Shown here piece after piece: positions 15,971 to 23,570 of a DNA stretch of 34,033 bases. Each line of letters opens with the position of its first letter. Position 1 is the stretch's first letter. Both the position numbers and the translations under genes were made by a program. Source of the stretch: an uncultured Clostridium sp. Its GTDB lineage: Bacteria; Bacillota; Clostridia; TANB77; CAG-508. The notes beneath the pieces were generated by a model that made no database searches, was not told the DNA's origin, and saw only the letters and a list, made by a program, of their open reading frames with translations. Where the stretch lies: contig CANOYI010000005.1 in assembly GCA_947571515.1 (NCBI GenBank), positions 1 through 34,033 of the forward strand, read 5' to 3'.

Positions 15971-16927
15971 TTAATTTAACATATCTTTTTTCTTTAGCCA
16001 CCAAGTTACTAGCAATGTTAACACCACTGATATCAATATCATTGAAACAAACCCAAATGGACTATCCTGAAATGGCAATCCCACATTCATTCCCCAGAAG
16101 CTAGAAATCATAGTTGGTACAGCGAGTACAATTGTGATAGAAGTTAAAAATTTCATCACCCCATTTAGATTATTAGAAATAATAGAAGCATAGGCATCCA
16201 TTGTTCCATTTAAGATATTACTATAAATTTGTGCCATTTCAATTGCTTGCCTATTTTCTGTAATGGCATCTTCTAGGATTTCTTCATCTTCTTCATATAA
16301 CTTTATAATTTTTCCTCTCATTGTTTTTTCCATGACGATTTCATTTGATTTTAAAGAAGTTGTAAAATACACCAAACCTTTTTCTAAGCTTAATAATTTT
16401 AAAAGTTCTTTGTTTTTCATTGAATTTTTTAGGATATATTCTGCTATCTCTGTTTCTTTATTGATTTGTTTTAGATAATTTAAAAAGTATGATGAGTTTA
16501 AATACAAAATTTGAAAAATAAATCTTGTTTTCATATAGGTTTGAAAGTTCTTTATTTTTTTCTTTTCAAAATCTTCAATTACTTTATTTTTCTTTAATGA
16601 TACTGTTAGAAAAAAATCATCTCTTACTACAATCATTCCTAATGGCATTGTTGTATAGATATCATTATCTTCATTTTTGTCTATAATAGGAACATCTACT
16701 ATAAAAAGAGTTGTATTATCATCATCTTCTTGGTCGATTCTTGCTTTTTCTTCATAATCTAAGGCGTCTCTAATAAAGTCTTCTTGTATATTGATGTTTT
16801 CACATACTCTCTTTATTTCACTTTCCGACGGATTTACTAAGTTAATCCATGCTCCTTTTTTGAACTCTTTGATTTCTTCCATTTTGTTTGTTTTTATATC
16901 TGTATTATAAATCTTTAGCAAATCCAT
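15971..16927 (-). CDS. corA: CorA-family magnesium/divalent cation transporter
   Basis: This 318-residue inner-membrane channel has a large cytoplasmic funnel domain (about 1-255), a long stalk helix (ENRQAIEMAQIYSNILNGTMDAYASIISNNLNG is its visible core, to about 270), and two C-terminal membrane helices. The first helix ends with FWGMNVGLP, containing the GMN selectivity motif; the second ends WWLKKKDML with the basic cytoplasmic tail. These mark CorA channels, which admit Mg2+ and sometimes Co2+ or Ni2+ as pentamers. The start is the ATG at 16927 with AAGGGG upstream; a TTG at 16987 lies inside the -35 box of the promoter and is excluded. Nearby genes give no further hint of ion specificity. 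Confidence 0.95.
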   Translation of the reverse strand: MDLLKIYNTDIKTNKMEEIKEFKKGAWINLVNPSESEIKRVCENINIQEDFIRDALDYEEKARIDQEDDDNTTLFIVDVPIIDKNEDNDIYTTMPLGMIVVRDDFFLTVSLKKNKVIEDFEKKKIKNFQTYMKTRFIFQILYLNSSYFLNYLKQINKETEIAEYILKNSMKNKELLKLLSLEKGLVYFTTSLKSNEIVMEKTMRGKIIKLYEEDEEILEDAITENRQAIEMAQIYSNILNGTMDAYASIISNNLNGVMKFLTSITIVLAVPTMISSFWGMNVGLPFQDSPFGFVSMILISVVLTLLVTWWLKKKDMLN

Positions 16928-16958
16928 CACCCCTTCTTCCATTTTCTTCAACACTATT

Positions 16959-16987
16959 ATTTTAGCTCTTTTCTTCACTTTTGTCAA
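16959..16987 (-). promoter_or_regulatory. promoter for the corA-like gene
   Basis: On the minus strand, TTGACA (16987-16982), a 17-base spacer and TAAAAT (16964-16959) end 32 bases before the ATG at 16927. This also settles the start codon. Confidence 0.8.
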
Positions 16988-17027
16988 TTGTTTTTTATCT
17001 TTTACAGAAGTAGTTTTACATAAAAAA

Positions 17028-17083
17028 TTGACATTTTGGGTAAATTTTAGTATAATAAAAGAGGATAATTGTCTTTGACAATT
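17028..17083 (+). promoter_or_regulatory. consensus promoter and operator-like inverted repeat
   Basis: A perfect TTGACA (17028-17033), 17-base spacer and TATAAT (17051-17056) lie upstream of the secreted-protein gene. Just past the expected transcription start, AATTGTC-TTT-GACAATT (17067-17083) is a perfect inverted repeat and could be an operator or a 5' mRNA hairpin. Confidence 0.85.
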
Positions 17084-17127
17084 TGCAAAAAAATCTTAAT
17101 TTAATTAAAGAAAGAGAGGTATTTATT

Positions 17128-18732
17128 ATGAAAGGAAAAATTTTTAGCCGGTTTATTGTACTAGCGTTGGTACTGGCGCTCGGATTCAACGCACCAATAT
17201 CAGTAGTTGAGGCAAAGAAAGGTATTAAGCACGCATCTGTGTGCAAATGCCCATACTGTAGCTTGGAATTATCAAAAAAAGCAGGAAAGACTCTCTACGA
17301 GGGGCAAACGGCATCCAAAAATGCTGTCAAAAAGGCAGCCAACGTAACTTACAAAGGTAAATCATCTTTTACTTGGACCTTAACACAGAACGGCAAAACA
17401 ATAAAATATGCCAAAAAGGGGTTCAAAATAACTGTAAAGAAAGGAACTTCTACACAAAAAAGCATTTTTTTGCCTGTTACTCGGATCAAAAAGCTTTATA
17501 TTATGCAAACAAAGCTTACTGGAGTAACCGAAGGAACAGCATTTCCTTCAAACAAATTTAAGAAAAAATCCATTGTAAAAGCTGTTTACGAGGATGGCAC
17601 AAAAAAGACTATTTCAACATATAGTCTTGTATTGCCTACAAACAAAAAAGTGACGGCAAATTCAAAACAGGAGTTTGTTGTTACTGTAAAATCTGGTAAA
17701 CACAGGGCGAATATATCGATTCCTGTTATTCCAAAACAGACAACGTCAGAACCATCAGCATTACCAACTGCATCGCCAACTGCGGAGCCTTCGGCATCAC
17801 CAACTGCATCGCCAACTGCAGAGCCTTCGGCATCACCAACGGCATCACCAACATTGAAGCCATCAGTGGAACCGTCTGTATCGCCAACAGCGACTCCAGT
17901 ATTGCCACCTATTATTGTCGTTGTGCCGACAGAACGACCAACAGCATCGCCAACTGCGGAGCCTTCAGCATCTCCATCGGCATCACCATCAACGACTCCA
18001 AGCGCGAGTCCATCGGCATCACCGTCAACGACTCCAAGCGCGAGTCCATCAGCATCACCGTCAATGACTCCAAGTGCGAGTCCATCAGCATCACCAGAAA
18101 CTAAATTTTTTACCTTGAACATTCCGAATGCGGAAATTTCGGACTGTAATGGAGAAGTAAAAGGTAATACAGTGTCAAGTGGTTCTTATGTATCAATCCG
18201 TCCAAAGACATTAGTTAACTTTTCTCATTGGCAGGATGAGAACGGAAATGTAATTTCAAAACAAACGATTCACTCGTTTTATATGTTTACTGAAATGACT
18301 TTGATTCCGGTGTACTCGAATACACCTGACACTAAAAAAGAGGTTATCCTGAGTTTTCCAGGATATGAACTCTTGCCAACTGAGTTAAAAGTGGCTTTAA
18401 CAATGCACTTGGAACTTCCCGAAGGGTTTACTCTGGATGAATGGGGGTATTTATATACGAATCAGATGGACTATACTGAAAACGATATGGTCTACGGAGG
18501 GAACGTATATAAAAAAGTATGTAACCCTGAGCAAATCACTAATATCGCTGAAGAGATAAGTGCGACTGGACAGGCTACATGGAGGAGCAAACTTGGCTTT
18601 TCTTCGAATGCCTGGAACACGAAAATGTCGTTCTTGTTCCGTAGCTATGTTAAAGTAATAGCCGAAGACGGAAAAGAGGAGTTCGTATATTCTCCTATAA
18701 AAAATGTGTCTTTAGCTATTCCGGCAGAGTGA
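17128..18732 (+). CDS. secreted protein with Ser/Pro/Ala/Thr-rich tandem-repeat linker
   Basis: This 534-residue exported protein has a signal peptide at residues 1-29 (MKGKIFSRFIVLALVLALG, cleavage near VEAKK). A short Cys motif (CKCPYC, about 38-43) follows, then two Ig-like beta-rich stretches rich in Lys and Thr (about 60-195). A 12-residue-periodic linker (about 207-328, PSASPTASPTAEPS and ASPSTTPSASPS types) precedes a C-terminal domain (about 330-534) that opens with a small beta module ending in an SHWQDENGNVIS-like stretch, the pattern of Listeria-Bacteroides-type repeat modules. No LPXTG motif or membrane anchor is seen, so it is probably released. I recognise no overall family. Codons use many more G/C third positions (GCG, TCG, CCG) than neighbouring genes, which suggests recent acquisition. 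AGAGAGG lies before the ATG, under a consensus promoter. Confidence 0.85.
   Translation: MKGKIFSRFIVLALVLALGFNAPISVVEAKKGIKHASVCKCPYCSLELSKKAGKTLYEGQTASKNAVKKAANVTYKGKSSFTWTLTQNGKTIKYAKKGFKITVKKGTSTQKSIFLPVTRIKKLYIMQTKLTGVTEGTAFPSNKFKKKSIVKAVYEDGTKKTISTYSLVLPTNKKVTANSKQEFVVTVKSGKHRANISIPVIPKQTTSEPSALPTASPTAEPSASPTASPTAEPSASPTASPTLKPSVEPSVSPTATPVLPPIIVVVPTERPTASPTAEPSASPSASPSTTPSASPSASPSTTPSASPSASPSMTPSASPSASPETKFFTLNIPNAEISDCNGEVKGNTVSSGSYVSIRPKTLVNFSHWQDENGNVISKQTIHSFYMFTEMTLIPVYSNTPDTKKEVILSFPGYELLPTELKVALTMHLELPEGFTLDEWGYLYTNQMDYTENDMVYGGNVYKKVCNPEQITNIAEEISATGQATWRSKLGFSSNAWNTKMSFLFRSYVKVIAEDGKEEFVYSPIKNVSLAIPAE
17770..18087 (+). repeat. tandem 36-base coding repeats in the linker
   Basis: Two 36-base units at 17770-17805 and 17806-17841, with a partial third at 17944, encode ASPTAEPSASPT. 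Three more at 17980-18015, 18016-18051 and 18052-18087 encode ASPSTTPSASPS. Near-identity at DNA level points to recent expansion or contraction by slippage or recombination. Confidence 0.9.
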
Positions 18733-18761
18733 AGCCGGTTAAAAAAATTTCATATATAATA

Positions 18762-18790
18762 ATCAAAAGCAGGCAATGCCTGCTTTTGAT
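18762..18790. terminator. bidirectional terminator hairpin
   Basis: ATCAAAAGCAGGCA (18762-18775) and its exact complement (18777-18790) form a near-perfect stem after the secreted-protein gene. The distal arm contains TTTT and is followed by T-rich sequence on both strands. Confidence 0.75.
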
Positions 18791-18807
18791 TGTTATATAT
18801 CAAAATA

Positions 18808-18912
18808 TTATACTTTTACCAATCTTCTTTTTATAGTTTTTCTTGTTTCTCCATAAGATTTATCTTTCTCACTTTTGTCACCTCTGTAACTTAGTGTTAT
18901 TATTTTGGACAT
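18808..18912 (-). CDS. possible 34-residue basic peptide
   Basis: An ATG frame on the minus strand (MSKIITLSYRGDKSEKDKSY..., ending KRRLVKV) fills part of the otherwise empty 18791-18980 gap and ends just before the hairpin at 18762-18790, which would terminate it. No Shine-Dalgarno sequence or convincing promoter is seen. Apart from this I see nothing in the gap up to the promoter at 18981. Confidence 0.15.
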   Translation of the reverse strand: MSKIITLSYRGDKSEKDKSYGETRKTIKRRLVKV

Positions 18913-18980
18913 TTTTAAAAGTTACTACTTAAGACATTATCATAAATTAATCAAGCCTAGTTTTGTTTTACATAAATCAG

Positions 18981-19009
18981 TTGACAAAATAAGTTTCTTT
19001 TGTTATAAT
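18981..19009 (+). promoter_or_regulatory. consensus promoter of the RiPP-like operon
   Basis: A perfect TTGACA (18981-18986), 17-base spacer and TATAAT (19004-19009) lie 40 bases upstream of the small-peptide start. This is among the strongest promoters in the window and implies abundant peptide transcript. Confidence 0.88.
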
Positions 19010-19049
19010 ATAGATGTAAAGATTAATAAAATTAAAGGAGGTACTATAT

Positions 19050-19175
19050 ATGGCAACAAATTATGATGGATTAGATGCACTAATTATGCCTATGTCTACA
19101 GCTTCTGCTAAAGCTTCCACTTCTCTTCCACAACCACCATTAATTGATACTGATGATGGTAACAGTGGTTTCTAG
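19050..19175 (+). CDS. 41-residue candidate RiPP precursor peptide
   Basis: This short gene has AAAGGAGG eight bases before the ATG, under a consensus promoter, and a terminator-like hairpin 70 bases after its stop. The peptide starts MATNYDGLDALIMPM, which reads as an amphipathic leader able to bind a PqqD-type recognition domain. It continues with a Ser/Thr/Ala-rich stretch (STASAKASTS), a proline-rich turn (LPQPPLI) and an acidic end (DTDDGNSGF). It has no Cys, so thioether or disulfide chemistry is unlikely. Ser/Thr residues, especially Ser39, are candidates for phosphorylation by the kinase encoded next. It has no double-Gly leader site, which fits an exporter without a peptidase domain. 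The precursor role is inferred from context; nothing in the sequence matches a named family I know. Confidence 0.65.
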   Translation: MATNYDGLDALIMPMSTASAKASTSLPQPPLIDTDDGNSGF

Positions 19176-19244
19176 TGTATAAAATTTATGGCAATTTTGA
19201 TATAAAAAATCTATAAATTTGATTAATACTATTACAAAGCGTTT

Positions 19245-19275
19245 GAGATAGAGTATAAACTCTGTCTCATTTTAC
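19245..19275 (+). terminator. attenuator between precursor and processing genes
   Basis: GAGATAGAGT (19245-19254) pairs with ACTCTGTCTC (19259-19268) with one G-U pair and a 4-base loop, followed by ATTTTACT. Partial termination here would yield much more precursor mRNA than enzyme mRNA, as is common in peptide operons. Confidence 0.7.
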
Positions 19276-19303
19276 TATAAAATATAGTTATTATTTAGAG
19301 TGC

Positions 19304-19331
19304 TTGACTTTTATTAAAAAATCTCTAAGAT
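19304..19331 (+). promoter_or_regulatory. possible weak internal promoter
   Basis: TTGACT (19304-19309), a 16-base spacer and TAAGAT (19326-19331) could give a basal supply of the processing genes independently of the precursor. Confidence 0.3.
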
Positions 19332-19435
19332 AAATAACAATAAAATATAGTAAAAATCAAAGAAATGATAGACAAATAGAAACATTATATAGTAAAATAA
19401 ATAAAAGGTAGAATAAAATGAAAAAGAGGTAAAAT

Positions 19436-20149
19436 ATGAAATACAAAATAGCAGACTTAATCGTAGAATTCAATGCTAAATTTGATACAACAAATAAAAG
19501 AGCCCAAAAATATATCTGTGAAGAAAATATAGAAAGAGACTTTAGTATTACTGTTAGAGACGAAGCTATACAAAAAGAGCAAGAACTTGACGAATTATTA
19601 ACAGATGACCTTGCAGAATACCTACTAATAGGCTTCACCTTTTATAAAGGTTTGTTAAATTATCAAGGATGCATGTTACATTCATCCGCAGTTGTAATCG
19701 ATGAGGAAGCCTATCTTTTCTCTGCCAATTGTGGAACAGGAAAATCTACTCATACATCCTTATGGTTAAAATATTTAAGTGAAAAAAATCCCTATATTTT
19801 AAATGATGATAAACCAGCTATTCGCATTATGGAAGATGGCATTTATGCCTATGGAACACCTTTTTCAGGAAAACATGATATTAATAAAAACACTAGAGCA
19901 AAAATAAAAGGAATTTGTTTTCTCGAGCAAGCAACCAAAAACTCCATTAAAAAAATAGAACCAAAAGAATCTGTTTCTTTATTTTTTGAGCAAACAGTAC
20001 AATGGCTAACAAAAGAGCAAATGATAAAATTATTAGACATTCTGGATATTATATTAAAAGAAATTCCTGTCTATAAATTATGCTGTGATATGAGCGAAGA
20101 AGCTGTAAAATTATCCTATAATACCATGAGAGGAGAAGATAACCAATGA
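19436..20149 (+). CDS. HPr-kinase-like P-loop protein of RiPP tailoring type
   Basis: This 237-residue protein resembles the C-terminal kinase domain of HPr kinase/phosphorylase and the peptide kinases of lasso-peptide clusters. MLHSSAVVID (His82) is followed by a P-loop, SANCGTGKSTHTSLW (about 96-110, Lys103), then ILNDDKPAIR (about 121-130) with the paired Asp expected for catalysis or metal binding, and YGTPFSGKHDINKN (about 140-153). True HPr kinases are longer, with an N-terminal domain and a signature that is missing here, so the substrate is unlikely to be HPr. The likely role is phosphorylation of a Ser or Thr on the 41-residue peptide. It overlaps the PqqD-like gene by four bases (ATGA), so translation is coupled. 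AAGAGGT precedes the ATG. Confidence 0.85.
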   Translation: MKYKIADLIVEFNAKFDTTNKRAQKYICEENIERDFSITVRDEAIQKEQELDELLTDDLAEYLLIGFTFYKGLLNYQGCMLHSSAVVIDEEAYLFSANCGTGKSTHTSLWLKYLSEKNPYILNDDKPAIRIMEDGIYAYGTPFSGKHDINKNTRAKIKGICFLEQATKNSIKKIEPKESVSLFFEQTVQWLTKEQMIKLLDILDIILKEIPVYKLCCDMSEEAVKLSYNTMRGEDNQ

Positions 20150-20412
20150 AAATTAAAGAAGGATTTGTAACCAGAGAAATTGCCGATACCATCGTTGCCG
20201 TACCAACAGGCCAATTAGTAAACGAATTTCAAGGAATGATAAAATTAACACCTTCCTCTAAATTTGTGTGGGACTTATTACAAGAAGACACAACTTTTGA
20301 AGAACTTGCGGACCAGTTATCCAAAAAGTACAATTTAGATATCCATAAAGCTAAAGCAGATTTAGAAAAATTTATTAACAATTTAAAAGCTTCTAATCTA
20401 ATAGAGGAATAA
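20146..20412 (+). CDS. PqqD-like RiPP recognition element protein
   Basis: This 88-residue winged-helix PqqD-family protein has ETA-like N-terminal strands (TREIADTIVAVPTGQL), then LTPSSKFVWDLLQEDTTFEE, the motif where PqqD proteins set up the leader-binding groove, and a C-terminal helix pair (DLEKFINNLKASNLIEE). Stand-alone PqqD proteins bind RiPP leader peptides and hand them to the modifying enzymes. Here it is coupled by a 4-base overlap to the kinase gene, so it probably presents the precursor to the kinase. The length is typical. Confidence 0.9.
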   Translation: MKIKEGFVTREIADTIVAVPTGQLVNEFQGMIKLTPSSKFVWDLLQEDTTFEELADQLSKKYNLDIHKAKADLEKFINNLKASNLIEE

Positions 20413-20447
20413 AAACAAATGATAATTGTAGTGAAAGGACTAGAAAA

Positions 20448-22109
20448 TTGAAAGATATTAAAACGATAAAATGGATTTTTCAAAAAACCAAATCAAATCG
20501 TCTCAATTTTATATTATTAAATGGTATCAATATTATATACTCTTTTTTAAGTATTTATTTAATATTGGTATCAAAACATGTCATTGATGCCGCAACAACT
20601 GGAACTAGAACAGAATTAAAAAACTATATCATACAATTAATCATCATTGCACTAATAGCCATTGCACTTAGAGCGATATTAGCTTCTATCGATGCTGTTA
20701 CAAGAGCCAAATTAGAAATTAGTTTCAAACAAGATATTTTAGAAAATATCTTAAAACGAAATTATGAAAAAATAACAAAATTCCATAGCGGAGATTTAAT
20801 GACTCGCATTATTTCAGATGTCAATATTATCATTGACACTTTAGTTTCGCTAATCCCTAATATTTTATCAATGCTTACAAAATTGATTTGTGCTGTTATT
20901 TTGTTATTTCAAATTAGCAGACAATTTGTAGGAATTTTATTACTTGGTGGAATTGTACTATTTGTGGTAATTAATTTATTCAAACCATATCTAAAAAACA
21001 TTCACAAAAAAGTACAAGAAGCAAGTTCCAATGTACGTTTATTTTTTAAAGAAGTATTTGAAAATATACTAGTTATTAAAATTTTCCAAGCGGAAAATCC
21101 TATTCTACATAAATCACATGAATTGCAAAACAAAAAGTATCGTTTACAAATGAAACAAAGAACCCTTTCAATCGCTTCTAATACAGGGCTCAATTCCATT
21201 TTTCAGATTGTGTATATTTATGCTCTCATTTGGAGTTCTTACAATTTATTGATGAGAAATATTACGGTTGGTGGACTTACCTCGATTGTTCAATTAGTCA
21301 CACAAATTCAAGCACCTATCATAAATCTTTCAAGGTCAGTTCAAAATGTATTCCATATGTTAGGTTCAGCAGAAAGAATTATTGAACTTGAAAAGATTGA
21401 AAAAGATGTTATCATAAATGAGATTGACAGCAAAAAGTTATATGATAACTTAGATAGTATTGTAATGCAAAATATTGACTTTACTTATGAAAATAAGCAA
21501 ATTTTTGATAAGTTAAATCTAACTGTTAGAAAAGGCGAAAATATCGTAATTTATGGAGAATCTGGAATTGGAAAAAGTACTTTACTAAAATTAATTTTAG
21601 GTATTATTCAAAAAAATTCTGGTGAAATCTATTTTCATTTAAAAGATGGCACAAAACAAACGATTAATGTAGATACTAGAAATATGTTCTCCTATGTACC
21701 ACAAGGAAAATTAATTTTAAGTGGTACCATTAGAGAAAATATCACTTTTGTAAATCCAGATATTTCTGAATCTGATTTAAAAAAAGCTTTAGAAGTAAGT
21801 TGTTGTAAATCTTTTATTGACCAACTAGAAAATGGCTTGGATACGAAAATTGGCGAAAGAGGTAGTGGGTTATCAGAAGGTCAAATACAAAGAATATCTA
21901 TCGCAAGAGCCATTGCAAGTAAAGCCCCTATTCTAATTTTAGATGAAATCACTTCTAGTTTAGATGTTAAAACAGAAGAAGATGTAATCAACAATATCAA
22001 AAATTTAAAAGATATAACCTGTATTATTGTTACTCATCGAAACAGCATATCAAAACTTTGTGATACAGAATATATAGTAGAAAATAAAAATATAAAGAAA
22101 AAGGATTAA
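20448..22109 (+). CDS. ABC exporter (fused membrane and ATPase domains)
   Basis: This 553-residue half-transporter has a six-helix membrane domain (about 15-300), then an ATPase domain. The latter has Walker A GESGIGKSTLL (about 368-378), Q-loop FSYVPQGKLILSGTIRENI, signature LSEGQIQRISIARA (LSEGQ in place of LSGGQ, about 474-487), Walker B ILILDEITSSLD (about 496-507) and the switch His in VTHR (about 528). There is no N-terminal C39 peptidase domain, so it should move its cargo without cleaving a double-Gly leader. The likely cargo is the modified 41-residue peptide. The start is TTG with GAAAGGA eight bases before it; no in-frame ATG lies near. It is the usual exporter of peptide clusters, and also a possible immunity factor. 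Confidence 0.9.
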   Translation: MKDIKTIKWIFQKTKSNRLNFILLNGINIIYSFLSIYLILVSKHVIDAATTGTRTELKNYIIQLIIIALIAIALRAILASIDAVTRAKLEISFKQDILENILKRNYEKITKFHSGDLMTRIISDVNIIIDTLVSLIPNILSMLTKLICAVILLFQISRQFVGILLLGGIVLFVVINLFKPYLKNIHKKVQEASSNVRLFFKEVFENILVIKIFQAENPILHKSHELQNKKYRLQMKQRTLSIASNTGLNSIFQIVYIYALIWSSYNLLMRNITVGGLTSIVQLVTQIQAPIINLSRSVQNVFHMLGSAERIIELEKIEKDVIINEIDSKKLYDNLDSIVMQNIDFTYENKQIFDKLNLTVRKGENIVIYGESGIGKSTLLKLILGIIQKNSGEIYFHLKDGTKQTINVDTRNMFSYVPQGKLILSGTIRENITFVNPDISESDLKKALEVSCCKSFIDQLENGLDTKIGERGSGLSEGQIQRISIARAIASKAPILILDEITSSLDVKTEEDVINNIKNLKDITCIIVTHRNSISKLCDTEYIVENKNIKKKD

Positions 22110-22113
22110 ACAA

Positions 22114-23253
22114 ATGAAAGAAGCTAAGATTTTATTAGAAATTGTTAAATGTTTTTTATGGGAAAAAGATTATATACCCTATAATGATATAGATGAAGAA
22201 AAATTGTATGAATTGGCTAAAATTAATAAGCTTAGTAATTTTTTGGAAAACTGGGCCAAAAAATATTGCCAATCAGAAAAGGTGAAAAATAAAATTGACC
22301 AAGATTATACCTCCCAAATTGTAAAAGATACAAATCAAAATATCGAAATAGAAAAAATATTAAATGCATTTGAAAAAAATGAGATAAAAACATTAGTTGT
22401 AAAAGGTATGCTTATGAAAGACATCTATCCCCAGAATTATATGAGACAAATGTGTGATCTCGATATTTTAGTGGATGCTAATAATTTCAAAAAATCCTCT
22501 CAAGTTATGGCAAATATTGGTTATCAAAAACACTATAATTATGAAAAACATCTCATTTTTGAAAAATTGCCTTTTATGATTGTGGAACTACATAGAAAAC
22601 TCGTCTTAGAGAAAGATGTTGTTGGATATGAATATTTTAGCAATATTTGGCCTTTATGCATTAAATATAAAGACTACGAAAATATTTATCAACTAGATAT
22701 TGATAACGCCTATGTTTTTTGTATTGTTCATCTATTAATTCATTTTAAATTTACAGGTATAAAAATAAAAGACATTTTAGATGTTTATTTATATAATGAG
22801 ACTTACAAAGATACTTTGAACTACGATAAATTATCTAAGATATTTAATAGTCTAGGTATACAAGATTTTGCAGAAAATATTAGAAATATAGCTTACAAAT
22901 GGTTTGGACCAGATGGAGTTGAGGATTTTGATGAAGTAGAAAAATTTATATTAAAAGGAAGTAATCTTAATAATAACGTCCATTATTCAATTGGAGTAAA
23001 TAATGGAAAGTTAAATTTTTTAATAAAATCCTTATTTCCGGAAATGAAAATAATGCGAGAAAAGTTCCCTGTTTTGAAGAAGTTTCCACCTTTGTTGCCA
23101 GTTATGTGGATAACTAGAATTGCTAAAGACATTGGCTCAAAAGGAGGCGTTTCTTTAAAGTCAAGACTTCATACAATAAAGTTAATAAAAGAAGCGGATT
23201 CAGAAGATGTACAGAAAGTTAAGGATATTTACGATAAATTGGGTGTAAAATAG
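22114..23253 (+). CDS. PF14907-type nucleotidyltransferase of the peptide operon
   Basis: This 379-residue protein belongs to the uncharacterised nucleotidyltransferase family (NTP_transf_5) often found in phosphorylated lasso-peptide and related clusters. The core is VVKGMLMKDIYPQNYMRQMC followed by DLDILVDANNF (about 92-124), giving the Gly before the substrate loop and the paired Asp metal ligands. A downstream IVELHRKL segment and an alpha-helical C-terminal half complete the family pattern. The N-terminal helical region (EIVKCFLWEKDYIP) matches the usual start. It begins four bases after the exporter stop, so it is in the same operon. Its reaction is unknown: it could add a nucleotide or sugar-phosphate to the phosphorylated peptide, or act on a resistance target. 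Confidence 0.85.
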   Translation: MKEAKILLEIVKCFLWEKDYIPYNDIDEEKLYELAKINKLSNFLENWAKKYCQSEKVKNKIDQDYTSQIVKDTNQNIEIEKILNAFEKNEIKTLVVKGMLMKDIYPQNYMRQMCDLDILVDANNFKKSSQVMANIGYQKHYNYEKHLIFEKLPFMIVELHRKLVLEKDVVGYEYFSNIWPLCIKYKDYENIYQLDIDNAYVFCIVHLLIHFKFTGIKIKDILDVYLYNETYKDTLNYDKLSKIFNSLGIQDFAENIRNIAYKWFGPDGVEDFDEVEKFILKGSNLNNNVHYSIGVNNGKLNFLIKSLFPEMKIMREKFPVLKKFPPLLPVMWITRIAKDIGSKGGVSLKSRLHTIKLIKEADSEDVQKVKDIYDKLGVK

Positions 23254-23257
23254 AATG

Positions 23258-23285
23258 AAAGATATGTATAGATACATATCTTTTT
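23258..23285 (+). terminator. terminator of the RiPP-like operon
   Basis: AAAGATATGTAT (23258-23269) pairs exactly with ATACATATCTTT (23272-23283) and runs into TTTTT just after the nucleotidyltransferase stop codon. Confidence 0.8.
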
Positions 23286-23330
23286 ATATATTATCTTTGG
23301 CAATTGTTATAAATAATGCTAAATTAAGTA

Positions 23331-23360
23331 AAAAAATAAAGCAAGTCTTAACACCTTGCT
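23331..23360 (-). terminator. original terminator of the tRNA-Lys gene, displaced
   Basis: On the minus strand, AGCAAG (23360-23355) pairs with CTTGCT (23345-23340) and is followed by TTATTTTTT (to 23331), a few bases after the CCA end of the tRNA fragment. It fits as the terminator the tRNA-Lys gene used before the element inserted. Confidence 0.65.
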
Positions 23361-23365
23361 ATTAC

Positions 23366-23411
23366 TGGTGCGCCATAGAGGGGTCGAACCTCCGACCATC
23401 AGATTAAGAGT
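23366..23411 (-). pseudogene. displaced 3' half of tRNA-Lys(CTT), distal attachment site
   Basis: On the minus strand this reads as a 3' tRNA half: part of the anticodon loop and stem (ACTCTTAATCTGA), variable loop, a T-arm (GGAGG-TTCGACC-CCTCT), acceptor strand ATGGCGC and encoded ACCA. No 5' half follows. The acceptor strand pairs with the 5' strand GCGTCAT of the intact tRNA at 30,058-30,133 with one G-U pair, so both could once have been one gene. The 13 bases TCAGATTAAGAGT (23399-23411) are identical at 30091-30103. Confidence 0.85.
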
Positions 23412-23570
23412 GTATTACTTGTACTGTATTCTATTAATCTTTGAAACATTTGATACATCTATCATAGAACAGCAAACAGTACATTTGAATAGTGTTTGAA
23501 AGTTTTAATAAAAATTTATTATAGTTTATAAAAAATTAGAATAGATTAAAAAAATTTAATAAAACTACTC

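Noticed and set aside
17770..18087. Regular 36-base repeats that could suggest a CRISPR array
   Set aside because: Repeats are directly adjacent with no unique spacers, lie inside a coding frame and keep it open; no cas genes are near.
17586..18122. Long minus-strand frame with Gly/Asp/Val/Ala repeats opposite the secreted repeat protein
   Set aside because: It is the antisense reading of the 36-base coding repeats; no promoter, ribosome binding site or family pattern supports it, while the plus-strand gene has all of these.
19436..20149. Annotation as genuine HPr kinase/phosphorylase controlling carbon catabolism
   Set aside because: The N-terminal HPr kinase domain is missing and the gene is coupled to a PqqD-like gene and an exporter, which fits peptide tailoring.
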